The translations under genes and the position numbers were made by a program. Positions 41,850 through 54,344 of a DNA stretch of 64,000 bases are shown here, one piece after another (within the stretch, counting starts at the first letter, position 1; every line of letters starts with the position of its first letter). Source of the stretch: Calliphora vicina (lineage: Eukaryota > Arthropoda > Insecta > Diptera > Calliphoridae). The DNA lies in contig NC_088781.1 in assembly GCF_958450345.1 (NCBI RefSeq), forward strand, positions 125,669,916 through 125,733,915, given 5' to 3'. The notes beneath the pieces were generated by a model. That model did no database searches. It was given only the letters and a program-made list of their open reading frames with translations, and was not told where the DNA came from.

Positions 41850-42132
41850 AATTGGACCGATTTTGCTGATTTTCAATACCAAACTTTCTAGGACAATGAT
41901 AAACATGGTTTTGATAATCATGCTAAGATTTGTTGTGTATTTTGGACTTGAAAATGTTTTACACAGACACACAGACGGATAAAAACAGTTCAATCGACAT
42001 AAAATTTAATAAGAATAAATAATATATATATATATTCTTTGTTGGGTCTCAGATAAATATTTCTCAATGTTACACACGGAATGACAAACTTATTAATACC
42101 CTCATTTACCACTTGTAGTGGTGTAGGGTATA
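41850..42132 (-). mobile_element. Mini-me-type fragment
   Basis: On the minus strand it begins TATACCCTACACCACTACAA, then AATAAGTTTGTCATTCCGTG, a (TA)n run, GTCGATTGAACTG and CCGTCTGTGTGTCTGTG. The 3' end is missing. Confidence 0.75.
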
Positions 42133-42784
42133 AAAATATAATTTATCATGATTTTACATTTAAAAACAACAAAGCTTTAACAAATATCTTTATAATATGC
42201 GGGTGTTATACTTAAACTAATGGATGTTACCCAAAAAATACAAACAAAACAACCAAGAAATCTTCAAAGGTGTTAAACACAAAAAAAAACTACTCCAGCA
42301 GGAAATTATGAATTTAATCAAACAATAGTGTTCAAACTAGTGTTTGGGTGTTTTTAAAACAAAAAACTGTAAATGTTTGCAAAAAATATTTGAATTTCCT
42401 TAATAGTAACAACAATCACATAAAACTTATGAAATGTTTATTTGTTTTGAAATTTGCAAAAAAAATAATAATAAAACAAAAGATTTAACAAGCCAAGCAT
42501 TTATTAAATTTTTATTTAATGTTTTCAAATTAATTATTTGTATTAATTTTGTAAAGAAAGATATTTTAATTTAAACACTTTCGTTAAGTTATTAAGCAAT
42601 TTGCAAAAAATATTTTAATTACATATAAATTTATAGATAAACAAATAATTTATAAAATATTTTATCAATTTATTTGATTTACGCTTGTTGATTGTGTTCA
42701 AAATACAGCTCTACAAAATGTTAATGATTTTGGTCAGCTTTAACTTTTATTTAAAGTAATTTATTAACGTATTTATTAAATCAA
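42133..42784. other. AT-rich, no gene seen
   Basis: Contains A/T runs only. No repeat unit or open frame of note. Confidence 0.5.
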
Positions 42785-44470
42785 TATAACCGCTATTATC
42801 GCTTTAAATTTTCTTTATAAAAGATCCACGATTTTAATTCAAGATATCCGCTATTGTCGCTTTAAATTTTCTTTATAAAATATCCACGATTTCTATTCAA
42901 TATATCCGTTATTGTCGCTTTAAATTTTCTTTATAAAAGATCCAAGTTTGCTAATCAAAATAGCAGCTATTATTGCTTTAAATTTTCTTTGCAAAAGATC
43001 CACAATTGCTACTCAATATATCTGCTGTTATCGCTTTAAATTTTCTTTATAAAAGATCCACGATTTCTATTCAATATATCCGGTATTATCGCTTTAAATT
43101 TTCTTTATAAAAGATCCACGATTGCTATTCAATATATTCGCTATTATCGCTTTAAATTTTTTTTCTAAAACAACCACGATTGCTATTCAATATATCCGCT
43201 ATTATCGCTTTAAAGTTTCTTTATAAAAGATTCATGATTTCTATTCAATATATCCGCTATTATCGCTTTAAATTTTTTTTCTAAAACAACCACGATTGCT
43301 ATTAAATATATTCGCAATTATCGCTTTAAATTTTCTTTCTAAAACAACCACGATTTCTATTCAATATATCCGCTATTATCGCTTTAAATTTTCTTTATAA
43401 AAGATCCACGATTGCTTTTCAATATATCCGCTATTATCGCTTTAAATTTTCTTTATAAAATATCCACGATTGCTATGCAATATATCCGCTATTATCGCTT
43501 TAAATTTTCTTTATAAAAGATCCACGATTGCTATTCAATATATCCGCTATTATCGCTTTAAATTTTCTTTATAAAAGATCCACGATTTCTATTCAAAATA
43601 TCCGCTATTTTGGCTTTAAATTTTCTTTATAAAAGATCCTCGATTGCTATTCAAAATATCCGCTATTATGGCTTTAAATTTTCTTTATAAAAGCTCAGCT
43701 ATTAATTTTCTCTATAAAACAACCAATATTACTAATCAAAATAGCCGCTATTAATCGCTTTAAATTTTCTTTATAAAAGATCCACGAATTCTTTTCAATA
43801 TATCTCCACTAACGCTTTAAATTTTCTTTATAAAACAACCAAGATTGGTATTCAATATATCCGCTATTATCGCTTTAAATTTTCTTTATAAAAGATCCAC
43901 GATTTCTATTCAAGATATCCAAAATAGCCACTATTAATTTGTGTTTTTGCTATTCAATAAATCCGCTATTATCGCTTTAAATTTTCTTTATAAAAGATCC
44001 ACGAATTCTTTTCAATATATCTCCACTATCGCTTTAAATTTTCTTTATAAAACAACCAAGATTGGTATTCAATATATCCGCTATTATCGCTTTAAATTTT
44101 CTTTATAAAAGATCCACGATTTCTATTCAAGATATCCTCCATTATCGCTTTAAATTTTCCTTATAAAAGATCCACGATTGCTATTCAATGTATTCGCTAT
44201 TATCTCTTTAAATTTCCTTTATAAAATATCCACGATTGCTATTCAATATATCCGCTATTATCGCTTTAAATTTTCTTTAAAAAATATACAGGATTTGCTA
44301 TTCAATATATCCGCTATTAGCGCTTTAAATTTTCTTTGTAAAAGATCCACGATTGCTATTCAATATATCCGCTATTATGGCTTTAAGTTTTCTTTATAAA
44401 AGCTCAGCTATTAATTTTCTGTATAAAACAACCACGATTACTAATCAAAATATCAGTTATTAATTTGACT
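42785..44470 (+). repeat. 58-bp satellite, array 1
   Basis: About 29 units of 58 bp with TATCCGCTATTATCGCTTTA, AATTTTCTTTATAAAAGATC and CACGATTGCTATTCAATA. AAAACAACCACGATT replaces AAAAGATCCACGATT in some units. Internal block duplication is visible, for instance 43780-43920 and 43990-44130. Confidence 0.95.
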
Positions 44471-45869
44471 TGTTGGTTTTACTACTTCTCCAATGATTTG
44501 GCACGTAGTTATACATGTTTTACACTCGACCTCTCTGTGCTAATCGTATTAATAATATTTCTTAGAAGACATCAGGAAAATCTAAAGTTTTTTAAAGTTT
44601 CCTAGTTATTTAGACCTTCACTGTTTTTTTTTTTAAATTAATTTTCATACAATCTCATTGTACTCATGTTAATGTGTTTTAATTAATTATTTACAACGGA
44701 AATTTCAAACAGTTTGATTAAAACCCAAGTATTAATATGATTTCTGAATTAATTTCGAATATGTTTCAAATCAAACTAAATCACTAGACCATTAAGCTAA
44801 AACCGAAGCAACTACACTTTGCTAATAAAGCCAAAAAAAAGCAGTTAAATACAAAAAATTAATTAAAGAAAAAACCAAAATAATAAACATAAATTAATAG
44901 TAAAACAAACAAAAAAAAAAAAAGAAACTCAACAATCAAAACAGTTAATATATTTTTATATAAAAACAAAATAAAAATAAATTCAAATTTCTATTTGAAT
45001 CGTTAAAGAGATACCAAGTAAAAAATTCTTTAATAAAAAGCAAAAGTTGTTAGTTTCAAACCAAGCATGAAATCAAAAGTTTTGGTAAATTATTTAAACA
45101 CGAGCCGTTACTTTTTTTAATGTCATTTCATGATTACAGAGACAGCTAAAAACTCCCCCTTTTGCCAGGCCCCTGTTTTATTAGCTCGACACCAGAACCA
45201 CTTTCTTTCTTACTCACTTTAACTCAAACACTTATGGTTTCAAACATCTTTCCATAGATTTTGTAAAGTGTAAGTAAAAGTTAAACAAACAACCACTTTT
45301 ATTTGAAATTATAAAAAAACGAATGAGAAAAAAACATATAAATTTATTAACTATTTAAAAAGGCATTAGAAGTTAAATACCAGGCCATGAAATTTACATT
45401 TTCTTTATCTTGAAATAAAAAACCCAACAAAATATTCATTTTGTTTAATTATTGTAATTATTTTACTTCAGAATTATTTATGTCTTTTGTAACAGAAACA
45501 TCTCATAAAACATCATGTTAAATTTAAGGAAATGTTATTTGAAATTTCAATTTCAAATGTTGAGTTTATTTGTGCTTTATTATGATCTTACTTATCTGAT
45601 GATTTTAGCCTGAAGTTATTTATTAATTCATTCGCTTCAAATACACTTTAAATACTTTGGTTGAAGCCTTTTGGTTTGTTCCATTTTTTGATGGTTTTCA
45701 ATGGATGGCAGCAAATAATTAAATAGAAATCACCTGCCATTTTATGCGTTCTTTTAGCAAAAGATGTTTAGAGATAGAGATACAAATGTATGTAGGGGAC
45801 CTTTGTTATTAAGTACTTTTGTTATTTCTTCATTTCACTTTTGTTGGAGAACCAAACAACGTGGGAACT
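44471..45869. other. AT-rich spacer between arrays, no gene seen
   Basis: Mostly single-copy-like AT-rich DNA. No convincing coding frame, splice-flanked exon or known element on either strand. Confidence 0.5.
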
Positions 45870-46937
45870 AGTTCAATTTTAGTTCTGTTCTAGTTCTGTT
45901 GTAGTTCTGTTCTAGTTCTGTTCTAGTTCTGTTCTAGTTCTAGTTCTGTTCTAGTTCTGTTCTAGTTCTGTTGTAGTTCTGTTGTAGTTCTGTTGTAGTT
46001 CTGTTCTAGTTCTGTTCTAGTTCTGTTCTAGTTCTGTTCTAGTTCTGTTCTAGTTCTGTTCTAGTTCTGTTCTAGTTCTGTTCTAGTTCTGTTCTAGTTC
46101 TGTTCTAGTTCTGTTCTAGTTCTGTTCTAGTTCTGTTCTAGTTCTGTTCTAGTTCTGTTCTAGTTCTGTTCTAGTTCTGTTCTAGTTCTGTTCTAGTTCT
46201 GTTCTAGTTCTGTTCTAGTTCTGTTCTAGTTCTGTTCTAGTTCTGTTCTAGTTCTGTTCTAGTTCTGTTCTAGTTCTGTTCTAGTTCTGTTCTAGTTCTG
46301 TTCTAGTTCTGTTCTAGTTCTGTTCTAGTTCTGTTCTAGTTCTGTTCTAGTTCTGTTCTAGTTCTGTTCTAGTTCTGTTCTAGTTCTGTTCTAGTTCTGT
46401 TCTAGTTCTGTTCTAGTTCTGTTCTAGTTCTGTTCTAGTTCTGTTCTAGTTCTGTTCTAGTTCTGTTCTAGTTCTGTTCTAGTTCTGTTCTAGTTCTGTT
46501 CTAGTTCTGTTCTAGTTCTGTTCTAGTTCTGTTCTAGTTCTGTTCTAGTTCTGTTCTAGTTCTGTTCTAGTTCTGTTCTAGTTCTGTTCTAGTTCTGTTC
46601 TAGTTCTGTTCTAGTTCTGTTCTAGTTCTGTTCTAGTTCTGTTCTAGTTCTGTTCTAGTTCTGTTCTAGTTCTGTTCTAGTTCTGTTCTAGTTCTGTTCT
46701 AGTTCTGTTCTAGTTCTGTTCTAGTTCTGTTCTAGTTCTGTTCTAGTTCTGTTCTAGTTCTGTTCTAGTTCTGTTCTAGTTCTGTTCTAGTTCTGTTCTA
46801 GTTCTGTTCTAGTTCTGTTCTAGTTCTGTTCTAGTTCTGTTCTAGTTCTGTTCTAGTTCTGTTCTAGTTCTGTTCTAGTTCTGTTCTAGTTCTGTTCTAG
46901 TTCTGTTCTAGTTCTGTTCTAGTTCTGTTCTAGTTCT
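45870..46937 (+). repeat. 11-bp satellite (TTCTGTTCTAG)n, array 2
   Basis: About 96 units of the same 11-mer as at 26775. Variants are confined to the left edge (TTCTGTTGTAG, and one TTCTAG deletion near 45935), and the interior is uniform. Confidence 0.97.
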
Positions 46938-47796
46938 CTCTTATAATTATTGGTAAAGATTATCTGAGATATTTTTACAACCAAATCCTTTTTCTCTAAT
47001 GATTATTTCAACCAATTAAAGTCCTTTTTCCCAATATCTATTTACATAAATTTTATTTAATTTTATCTTATAAATTTATCTTTGTTTTGAGGAATTTACT
47101 AGTCTTTAGTTTTAGTTTTTCGTTCAACCTAACATTTATTTGTGTTACAAAAATAAACTTCACTTTTTCTTTCTGTGAAACTGAAAACGCGTCAGAAGAA
47201 AAAAAATCTTAAGACTTTTGATGCCAAAAGCCTATTACACAAAATAATAACAAAAAAAAAAAAGAAGAAACAATTTTCTATGTATAGCAAGCACATTTAT
47301 TGGAAAGTGGAAATAATTTTCTCAAATACGAAACAAAAAATCTTAAATGTTAAAGACTAGACCATGCCACAGACCCAAACTAAGTAAACAAACCAAACAT
47401 ATAGACAGATGTATGAATATTTTTGGTCTCAAGATCATCATTACGACTCATGTACGACGAATCTATGTGGTAAGAAAAGTTGCCACACACAATTACAACC
47501 AGAGTCTTCGATGGATGGGTATTAGCTGTTTGGTGGCTTATTGCTGGGTGCTGAAAAACCAATAAAGTATTTAAGATCTTTTTTTTCGAAAACAACAAAA
47601 AAAAAACTAGAAATTTATAGAAAAAGCTCATGCTGTTGTTGTAGAAAGAAGAATTTGAGAAAAAAAAGTAAAGCAAAATTACACTTCTTTTAATAAACCA
47701 GCATCAATTGCATGCTTTGGTAATTGCAACAGCACTCGCTTCAAAAGATGAACAACAGCACAGTGGTGTAGGCGGAAGAAATAACAATTGATAGTC
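46938..47796. other. Spacer, no gene seen
   Basis: AT-rich with A-runs. Overlapping short frames near 47347-47676 on both strands lack any recognisable feature. Confidence 0.5.
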
Positions 47797-48828
47797 AATA
47801 TATCCGCTATTATGGCTTTAAATTTTCTTTATAAAAGATCCACCATTGCTATTCAATATATTCGCTATTATCGCTTTAAATTTTCTTTATAAAAGATCCA
47901 CGTTTGCTATTTAAGATATCCGCAATTATCGCTTTAAATTTTCTTTATAAAATAGCCACGATTGCTATTCAAGATATCAGATATTATCGCTTTAAATTGT
48001 CTTTATAAGACAACCACGATTGCTATTCAACATATCCGCAATTATCGCTTTAAATTTTCTTTGTAAAAGATCCACGATTGCTATTCATATATCCGCTATT
48101 ATCGCTTTAAATTTTCTTTATATTTTCTTTATAAAATATCCACGATTGCTATTTAACATAATCGCTATTATCGCTTTAAATTTTCTTTATAAAAGATTCA
48201 CGATTGCTATTCAATATATCCGCTATTATGGCTTTAAATTTTCTTTATAAAATATTCACGATTGCTATTCAATATATCCGCTATTAACGCTTTAAATTTC
48301 TTTTATAAAAGATCCACGATTGCTGTTCAATATATCTGCTATTAGCGCTTTAAATTTTCTTTATAAAAGATCCACGTTTGCTATTCAATATATCCGCTAT
48401 TATGGCTTTAAATTTACTTTACAAAATATCCACGTTTGCTATTCACTATATCCGCTATTATGGCTCTAAATTTTCTTTATAAAATATCCACATTTGCTAT
48501 TCAATATATCCGCTATTATCGCTTTAAATTTTCTTTATAAAATATCCACGATTGCTATTCAATATATCTGCTATTATCGCTTTAAATTTCCTTTATAAAA
48601 GATTCACGATTGCTATTCAATATATCCGCTATTATCGCTTTAAATGTTCTTTATAAAACAACTATGATTACTATTCAAAATAGCAGCTATTATTGCTTTA
48701 AAATATTCTTTATAAAACAACCGCGATTACTATTCAAAATAGCAGCTATTATTGCTTTAAATTTTCATTTATAAAACTGCCACGTTTTCTATTCAACATA
48801 TCCGCTATTATCGCTTTAAATTTTCTGC
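47797..48828 (+). repeat. 58-bp satellite, array 2
   Basis: About 18 units of the same family as 42785-44470, in the same orientation, with units such as TATCCGCTATTATGGCTTTA. Separated from array 1 by 3.3 kb that includes the second 11-bp array. Confidence 0.95.
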
Positions 48829-50900
48829 TTTTCCTGCAGATGTGCCTCGTGTTCCCCATTGGGGTTTCCAGCCAATTTATTATTTGACTGAAATTAGAGT
48901 ATTGAAATTTAATCCCTTTAATAACAAACAATTTATTTCTCACAATTGAAATATCGCCTTTGTGTTTGTATCAAAGGTAGATCTCATCAAAGAACCCCTT
49001 GAAGGGGGTCTTGAGTATGAAACAATTTTCCTGTTACAAAACCACTGTGTTTTTTTGTTTGCTCCAACTCTATTTCAATTGAATTTACTTACTTGCTCAA
49101 TAGTTAGACTTGTGGGTTAGATTAGAAAGTTGTGGTCGATTGGCGGCCGTCTCTGTGGCATGGTTGGAGCATTTGTTGTCTAACTATTTGCTGCTATGGT
49201 GGTGGCATTTTAAATGGCTTTCAATAAATACAAATTTTATTAAGAGCTTTAAAGCAGAGAAGAAATGAAAAATAAAAAGAAACAATTTTGAAATTATTCT
49301 TGAAAGTTTATATCAATAAAAGATCAATTTAAGCAACTAACAAATGGTAATAAGGAACTGGCAGACATAACCAAGCCAAACAGGCAAAGCAGATAACTTT
49401 TCAAAGATAGAGATAAAAAAGCAAAGTTTAGAAAAAATCCACAACAAGATTGTCTTGTTTATGATACTGACAAGCAATAGACTCAAACATCGAGTCATCA
49501 TCGTCAGCATCCAAAGAGCGAGTAGAGAAATTATGTTGCAAGGTTAATAAAAATCAAATCAATATTCAAACATGGTGGTTAGAAATGGGTGTTAGTTCCC
49601 ATGATCTAGAGTGTTAAGGATGATGTTGTTTAATGCAAATATTACATGTTTCCATACCAAGTGTCAGCCAGCTAAAGAAGCTGGCTTATACAGTGATGAG
49701 ATGATGTTGATGATGATGCCATTATTTAATGTGATTTTCCTTTTCATGCTCTAAACTAATTTCTATGATGTTAATGAAAATGTTGTTGATTGTATGTAAT
49801 TGTTGGTGATGAGTGAGTAGTAGCTCTCAAGACTTTTCATTTCTATAAAAGCCGGATTGTAGATTTTTTCCTGCAATTCCATCATCATCATCTTCATGTT
49901 GAGACAGCTTCTTCTTCTTCTTTATACATTTCATTTCATTTCAATTTCTTTCCTCAATTAGTGTTTGTAATGAAAACTTGTCTAAAGCGTTAAATTGATT
50001 TTTATTTTTTTTTTTATTTTTCATTTAATAATTTTCATTAATGTCAAGATCATGTTAGAAAATGTATGTTAGTTTTTTTCTTCTTCTTTTATTTATTTGC
50101 CTTTCTATTAAAATAGCTTTATGTTTATTAGAAATATAAGACAATCTTGTGAAAAACTTAACTTTATTGCAGTTTTCTGTTGCTTTATTTTTAGTTTTTT
50201 GTGAAGTTATAAAGCATTTATGTGTTCAAGGAAGTACTTAAGACTTGGCCATTTACGTTGATTTTTATAAGAAAATTGTTTTGTGTAAACAAATGTCATT
50301 AAGATTTATGTGGAGATCTGATAAGTTAAGTTTTCTGCTCAATTGAATAATTCAGTTGAGTAGAGTTTAAAGATTTTAAGACAAATGTCTAAGTACTTGG
50401 CTGTAAGTTGTGAGTAAAGATAAAGACATATTAGTTTTTAGATATAAGTTTTAAGTGAATATGGTGGGTTAATAGGGGGGCTTAATGGCCACTTTTTGTT
50501 TTAAGTGCCGTCGTATTTAAACTAATAGTTAAACACTGTTTTCTAATAAAAATTAGGCCTGTACTTTCTATTATTTAGAAAAAACAAGCCATACTTGGAA
50601 AGTCTTTCAAAAAATCGCGAAAGTTCCCCATTCTTTAGGTTTATTTTCAAAAGGGTCACTAGTTACCCAATTGTTTCTCCACTACATTCCTCCAAAGTCT
50701 CATTCGATTATTTGCTACTACCAACAAGATCTGTTCCAATGGAAACTCAATGAACGTTACGCCAAACTCTATGATCACCTTTGTATCCTCCTACTTACTA
50801 AAGTTTCAAAGTTAATAATCCAACCGAGATTGAACATAAACCATCTACTTTAGAGGTAAGGTATAGGTATATAACTTAAGCGCCATCCATTTTAAGAGTT
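48829..50900. other. Long single-copy-like stretch, no gene assigned
   Basis: Less repetitive than its surroundings, with (GAT)n/(ATC)n simple repeats near 49490 and 49680-49900. A 60-codon frame at 50671-50853 has ordinary composition but no family resemblance that I can name. Could include regulatory DNA. Confidence 0.4.
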
Positions 50901-51180
50901 GGCGAGTTATTACACACTCCTTAGCGGATTACGACTTCCATGTCCACCGTCATGCTGTTTCAAGCAACCACCGCCTTTCATGGTATCTGCATGAGTTGTT
51001 AATTTGTTCACCGTGATTGTGATTTTGACACGGAAGAGAATGATCGCCCAGGCCAGCCAAGAATGTTTGAAGACCAAGAAAGTGTCAAACTCAACAATAG
51101 CTTTCAAAATAATTTTGAACTTCTCAAACCGCAATTTCGAAACGTTTGCTAGTAGCAGGATTCATTTAAAAGCAGGGAAA
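50900..51180 (+). pseudogene. Mariner transposase N-terminal relic
   Basis: From 51021 it reads DFDTEENDRPGQPRMFEDQE, the linker motif of mariner transposases (GDFDVEDKERSGRPKKFEDEE), followed by a shifted helix-turn-helix region. It lies next to a minus-strand catalytic-domain relic. Confidence 0.75.
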
Positions 51181-51184
51181 TTTA

Positions 51185-51600
51185 GTACCAATCGAAGCCG
51201 AGAGAATTTGAATGACGATTTTGCTTTTGGCTTTGAGGAAAACTCAACGGGGTCACGATTTGGCACGATTTCTGTGGCCAATTCACATAACATCCATGAT
51301 CAATTCCATACCCTCAATTCCCTTGTGCGCTGTCCTGTTGCAACCACATGTCGTTGGTGTACATATCATCCAATTCAGGCGAAACGAATTTGGTAATCAT
51401 TAACTTATAGCGCTCGCCGTTGATGGTGAGAAATATGGACTAATGACGCCGATGAATTCATGGATCTCATGCGGATTGGTACCTTCCCAAATTTTTGACG
51501 TACCACTTATCCACATTTGGGCCCCATCGCGTAAAACGGGAGTAGCGTGCTGAACGTTGCCTGAGTATAGATTTGGTTAGGTTATCAGGCATCCCACTTT
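51185..51600 (-). pseudogene. Mariner transposase catalytic-domain relic
   Basis: Minus-strand frames read EFIGVISPYFSPS, then KLMITKFVSPELDDMYTNDM, then WLQQDSAQGN and NWPQKSC. They match the mariner order GVIGPYFF, MI..F..PEL, WFQQDGA (catalytic Asp) and NWPPRSCDLTPLD. Stops and frameshifts are present. Confidence 0.75.
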
Positions 51601-51723
51601 CGTTCAAACAGTAGGTCCCTTTGTGTTCCCTGAAAATAAAAATAAAATAGGGCCAGATAGAGATGGAAAGAGAAGTGGAAAGTCAGATAGAATAAGAAGT
51701 AGTAGAAATTAAGAGGAAGGAAC

Positions 51724-53078
51724 TGAATTAGAACTGAACTAGAACTGAACTAGAACTGAACTAGAACTGAACTAGAACTGAACTAGAACTGAACTAGAAC
51801 TAGAACTGAACTAGAACTGAACTAGAACTGAACTAGAACTGAACTAGAACTGAACTAGAACTGAACTAGAACTGAACTAGAACTGAACTAGAACTGAACT
51901 AGAACTGAACTAGAACTGAACTAGAACTGAACTGAACTAGAACTGAACTAGAACTGAACTAGAACTGAACTAGAACTGAACTAGAACTGAACTAGAACTG
52001 AACTAGAACTGAACTAGAACTGAACTAGAACTGAACTAGAACTGAACTAGAACTGAACTAGAACTGAACTAGAACTGAACTAGAACTGAACTAGAACTGA
52101 ACTAGAACTGAACTAGAACTGAACTAGAACTGAACTAGAACTGAACTAGAACTGAACTAGAACTGAACTAGAACTGAACTAGAACTGAACTAGAACTGAA
52201 CTAGAACTGAACTAGAACTGAACTAGAACTGAACTAGAACTGAACTAGAACTGAACTAGAACTGAACTAGAACTGAACTAGAACTGAACTAGAACTGAAC
52301 TAGAACTGAACTAGAACTGAACTAGAACTGAACTAGAACTGAACTAGAACTGAACTAGAACTGAACTAGAACTGAACTAGAACTGAACTAGAACTGAACT
52401 AGAACTGAACTAGAACTGAACTAGAACTGAACTAGAACTGAACTAGAACTGAACTAGAACTGAACTAGAACTGAACTAGAACTGAACTAGAACTGAACTA
52501 GAACTGAACTAGAACTGAACTAGAACTGAACTAGAACTGAACTAGAACTGAACTAGAACTGAACTAGAACTGAACTAGAACTGAACTAGAACTGAACTAG
52601 AACTGAACTAGAACTGAACTAGAACTGAACTAGAACTGAACTAGAACTGAACTAGAACTGAACTAGAACTGAACTAGAACTGAACTAGAACTGAACTAGA
52701 ACTGAACTAGAACTGAACTAGAACTGAACTAGAACTGAACTAGAACTGAACTAGAACTGAACTAGAACTGAACTAGAACTGAACTAGAACTGAACTAGAA
52801 CTGAACTAGAACTGAACTAGAACTGAACTAGAACTGAACTAGAACTGAACTAGAACTGAACTAGAACTGAACTAGAACTGAACTAGAACTGAACTAGAAC
52901 TGAACTAGAACTGAACTAGAACTGAACTAGAACTGAACTAGAACTGAACTAGAACTGAACTAGAACTGAACTAGAACTGAACTAGAACTGAACTAGAACT
53001 GAACTAGAACTGAACTAGAACTGAACTAGAACTGAACTAGAACTGAACTTGAACTGAACTAGAACTGAACTAGAACTA
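51724..53078 (-). repeat. 11-bp satellite variant (TTCAGTTCTAG)n, array 3
   Basis: On the plus strand (AACTGAACTAG)n, about 123 units; its reverse complement differs from arrays 1 and 2 at one base (TTCAGTTCTAG against TTCTGTTCTAG). The interior is essentially perfect. Irregular units sit near 51794, 51932 and 53049. Confidence 0.97.
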
Positions 53079-54344
53079 ATGATGAAATTAGCAGTTTTAA
53101 ATCCGTTATTGGTTAAATTTTTTTTAAAAATTTGTTTTTGTTGTCACATAAATATTTTAGGCAATAAGTACAATTTCATTTGTTTTTAGTTCCTTCAATT
53201 GCTTGCAAGAACCTGTACAAAACTTATCACTAATTTTCAAGATTTTATTTATATAAGGAAAACGTTTTAACAGATGCAGCTTCAACTGTGAAAGTTCGGA
53301 AGTCCCTATTGTAAGACCCCTTTCTTAATAAACTTTTTTTTTGTAAACTTGTGTAATTAGCGGCATATGTTAATTTCCTTAATAAAATGACTTTAACTAA
53401 AATTGTATTTTAATGATTTGTGTTTTCCTTAAATGCTATATGACAAAAACCCAACATGAAAACCAACTGTGACCACTCGTATCCACCAATTTACAAAACA
53501 ACTCCCACCGCAATATGAACTCATGTATATGTCTTAACTCTTTTGTTTTTATATTTCATATTCACACACTCTTCTTCTGAACAAACTTTTTGTCATTAAT
53601 TTATTTCAAAATTCAATTTATTGTCATTACAAAGTTGGTACAATGGTTTTTTACTTTTTATTAGTGGTAAATTTTGTTGCTTTCATTTATTTTTTTTTCT
53701 TATTTATGTTCATTTTTGGTAGCATCCCAAAAATAGTAATGCATTTTTAAGACAATATGAAGAAAAAAAAACAAGGGTAATAAAATGCAAGCATTAAACA
53801 TAATTTTTTCTCCATTACTACCGCGCTTAAAGATGATGCTTCAGTTTTTAGTTTTTCGAAATAAGCTCCTCTTCCCCCTTTCTGTGGTGGATTTTGGGTT
53901 ATATTTTTCAAAGTATAAAACTGCTGTTTGTTATTTGAATGGAGATTTGCTGTATATAATTTTGAAGAGTTTTTTTTAGCTGTTTATTAGTTTTTGGTGG
54001 GTGTTTGTATATGTTTTCTTGGGGACTTGTTAACAATGGTTGAATTAATGGTCTTGAGAAAATATTGCATTGCATTACATTACATTTTACATTGATCGCA
54101 AATGTTACCAACACAATAATGTGTAATGCTACATATGTTGGCTCAATGATGGCGATGGTGATGATGATTAAGACTATAATAATTTCCCTGGTAATAAGAG
54201 GCTGGCGTGGAGCTACAACAACACTGTTTTCAAATAAACTTTAAAACTGATTTTTCAAAAGTTTTGAAGCCTCCAAATAACTTTCATACATGATTGATTC
54301 ATCAATATATTGGGTATAGTCCTGGTTCGGTTGCTATTAAAGTT
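53079..54344. other. AT-rich spacer, no gene seen
   Basis: No convincing coding segment. The right edge (54268-54312) is the short segment shared with 18525-18570, at the border of the next array. Confidence 0.5.

Noticed and set aside
44178..48250. Frames of 73-76 codons with AIISLNFL/AIIALNFL repeats
   Set aside because: Translations of the 58-bp satellite.
50671..50853. 60-codon plus-strand frame starting MFLHYIPPKSH
   Set aside because: Ordinary composition but no motif, no clear splice sites and no recognised homologue. Could be old transposon sequence.
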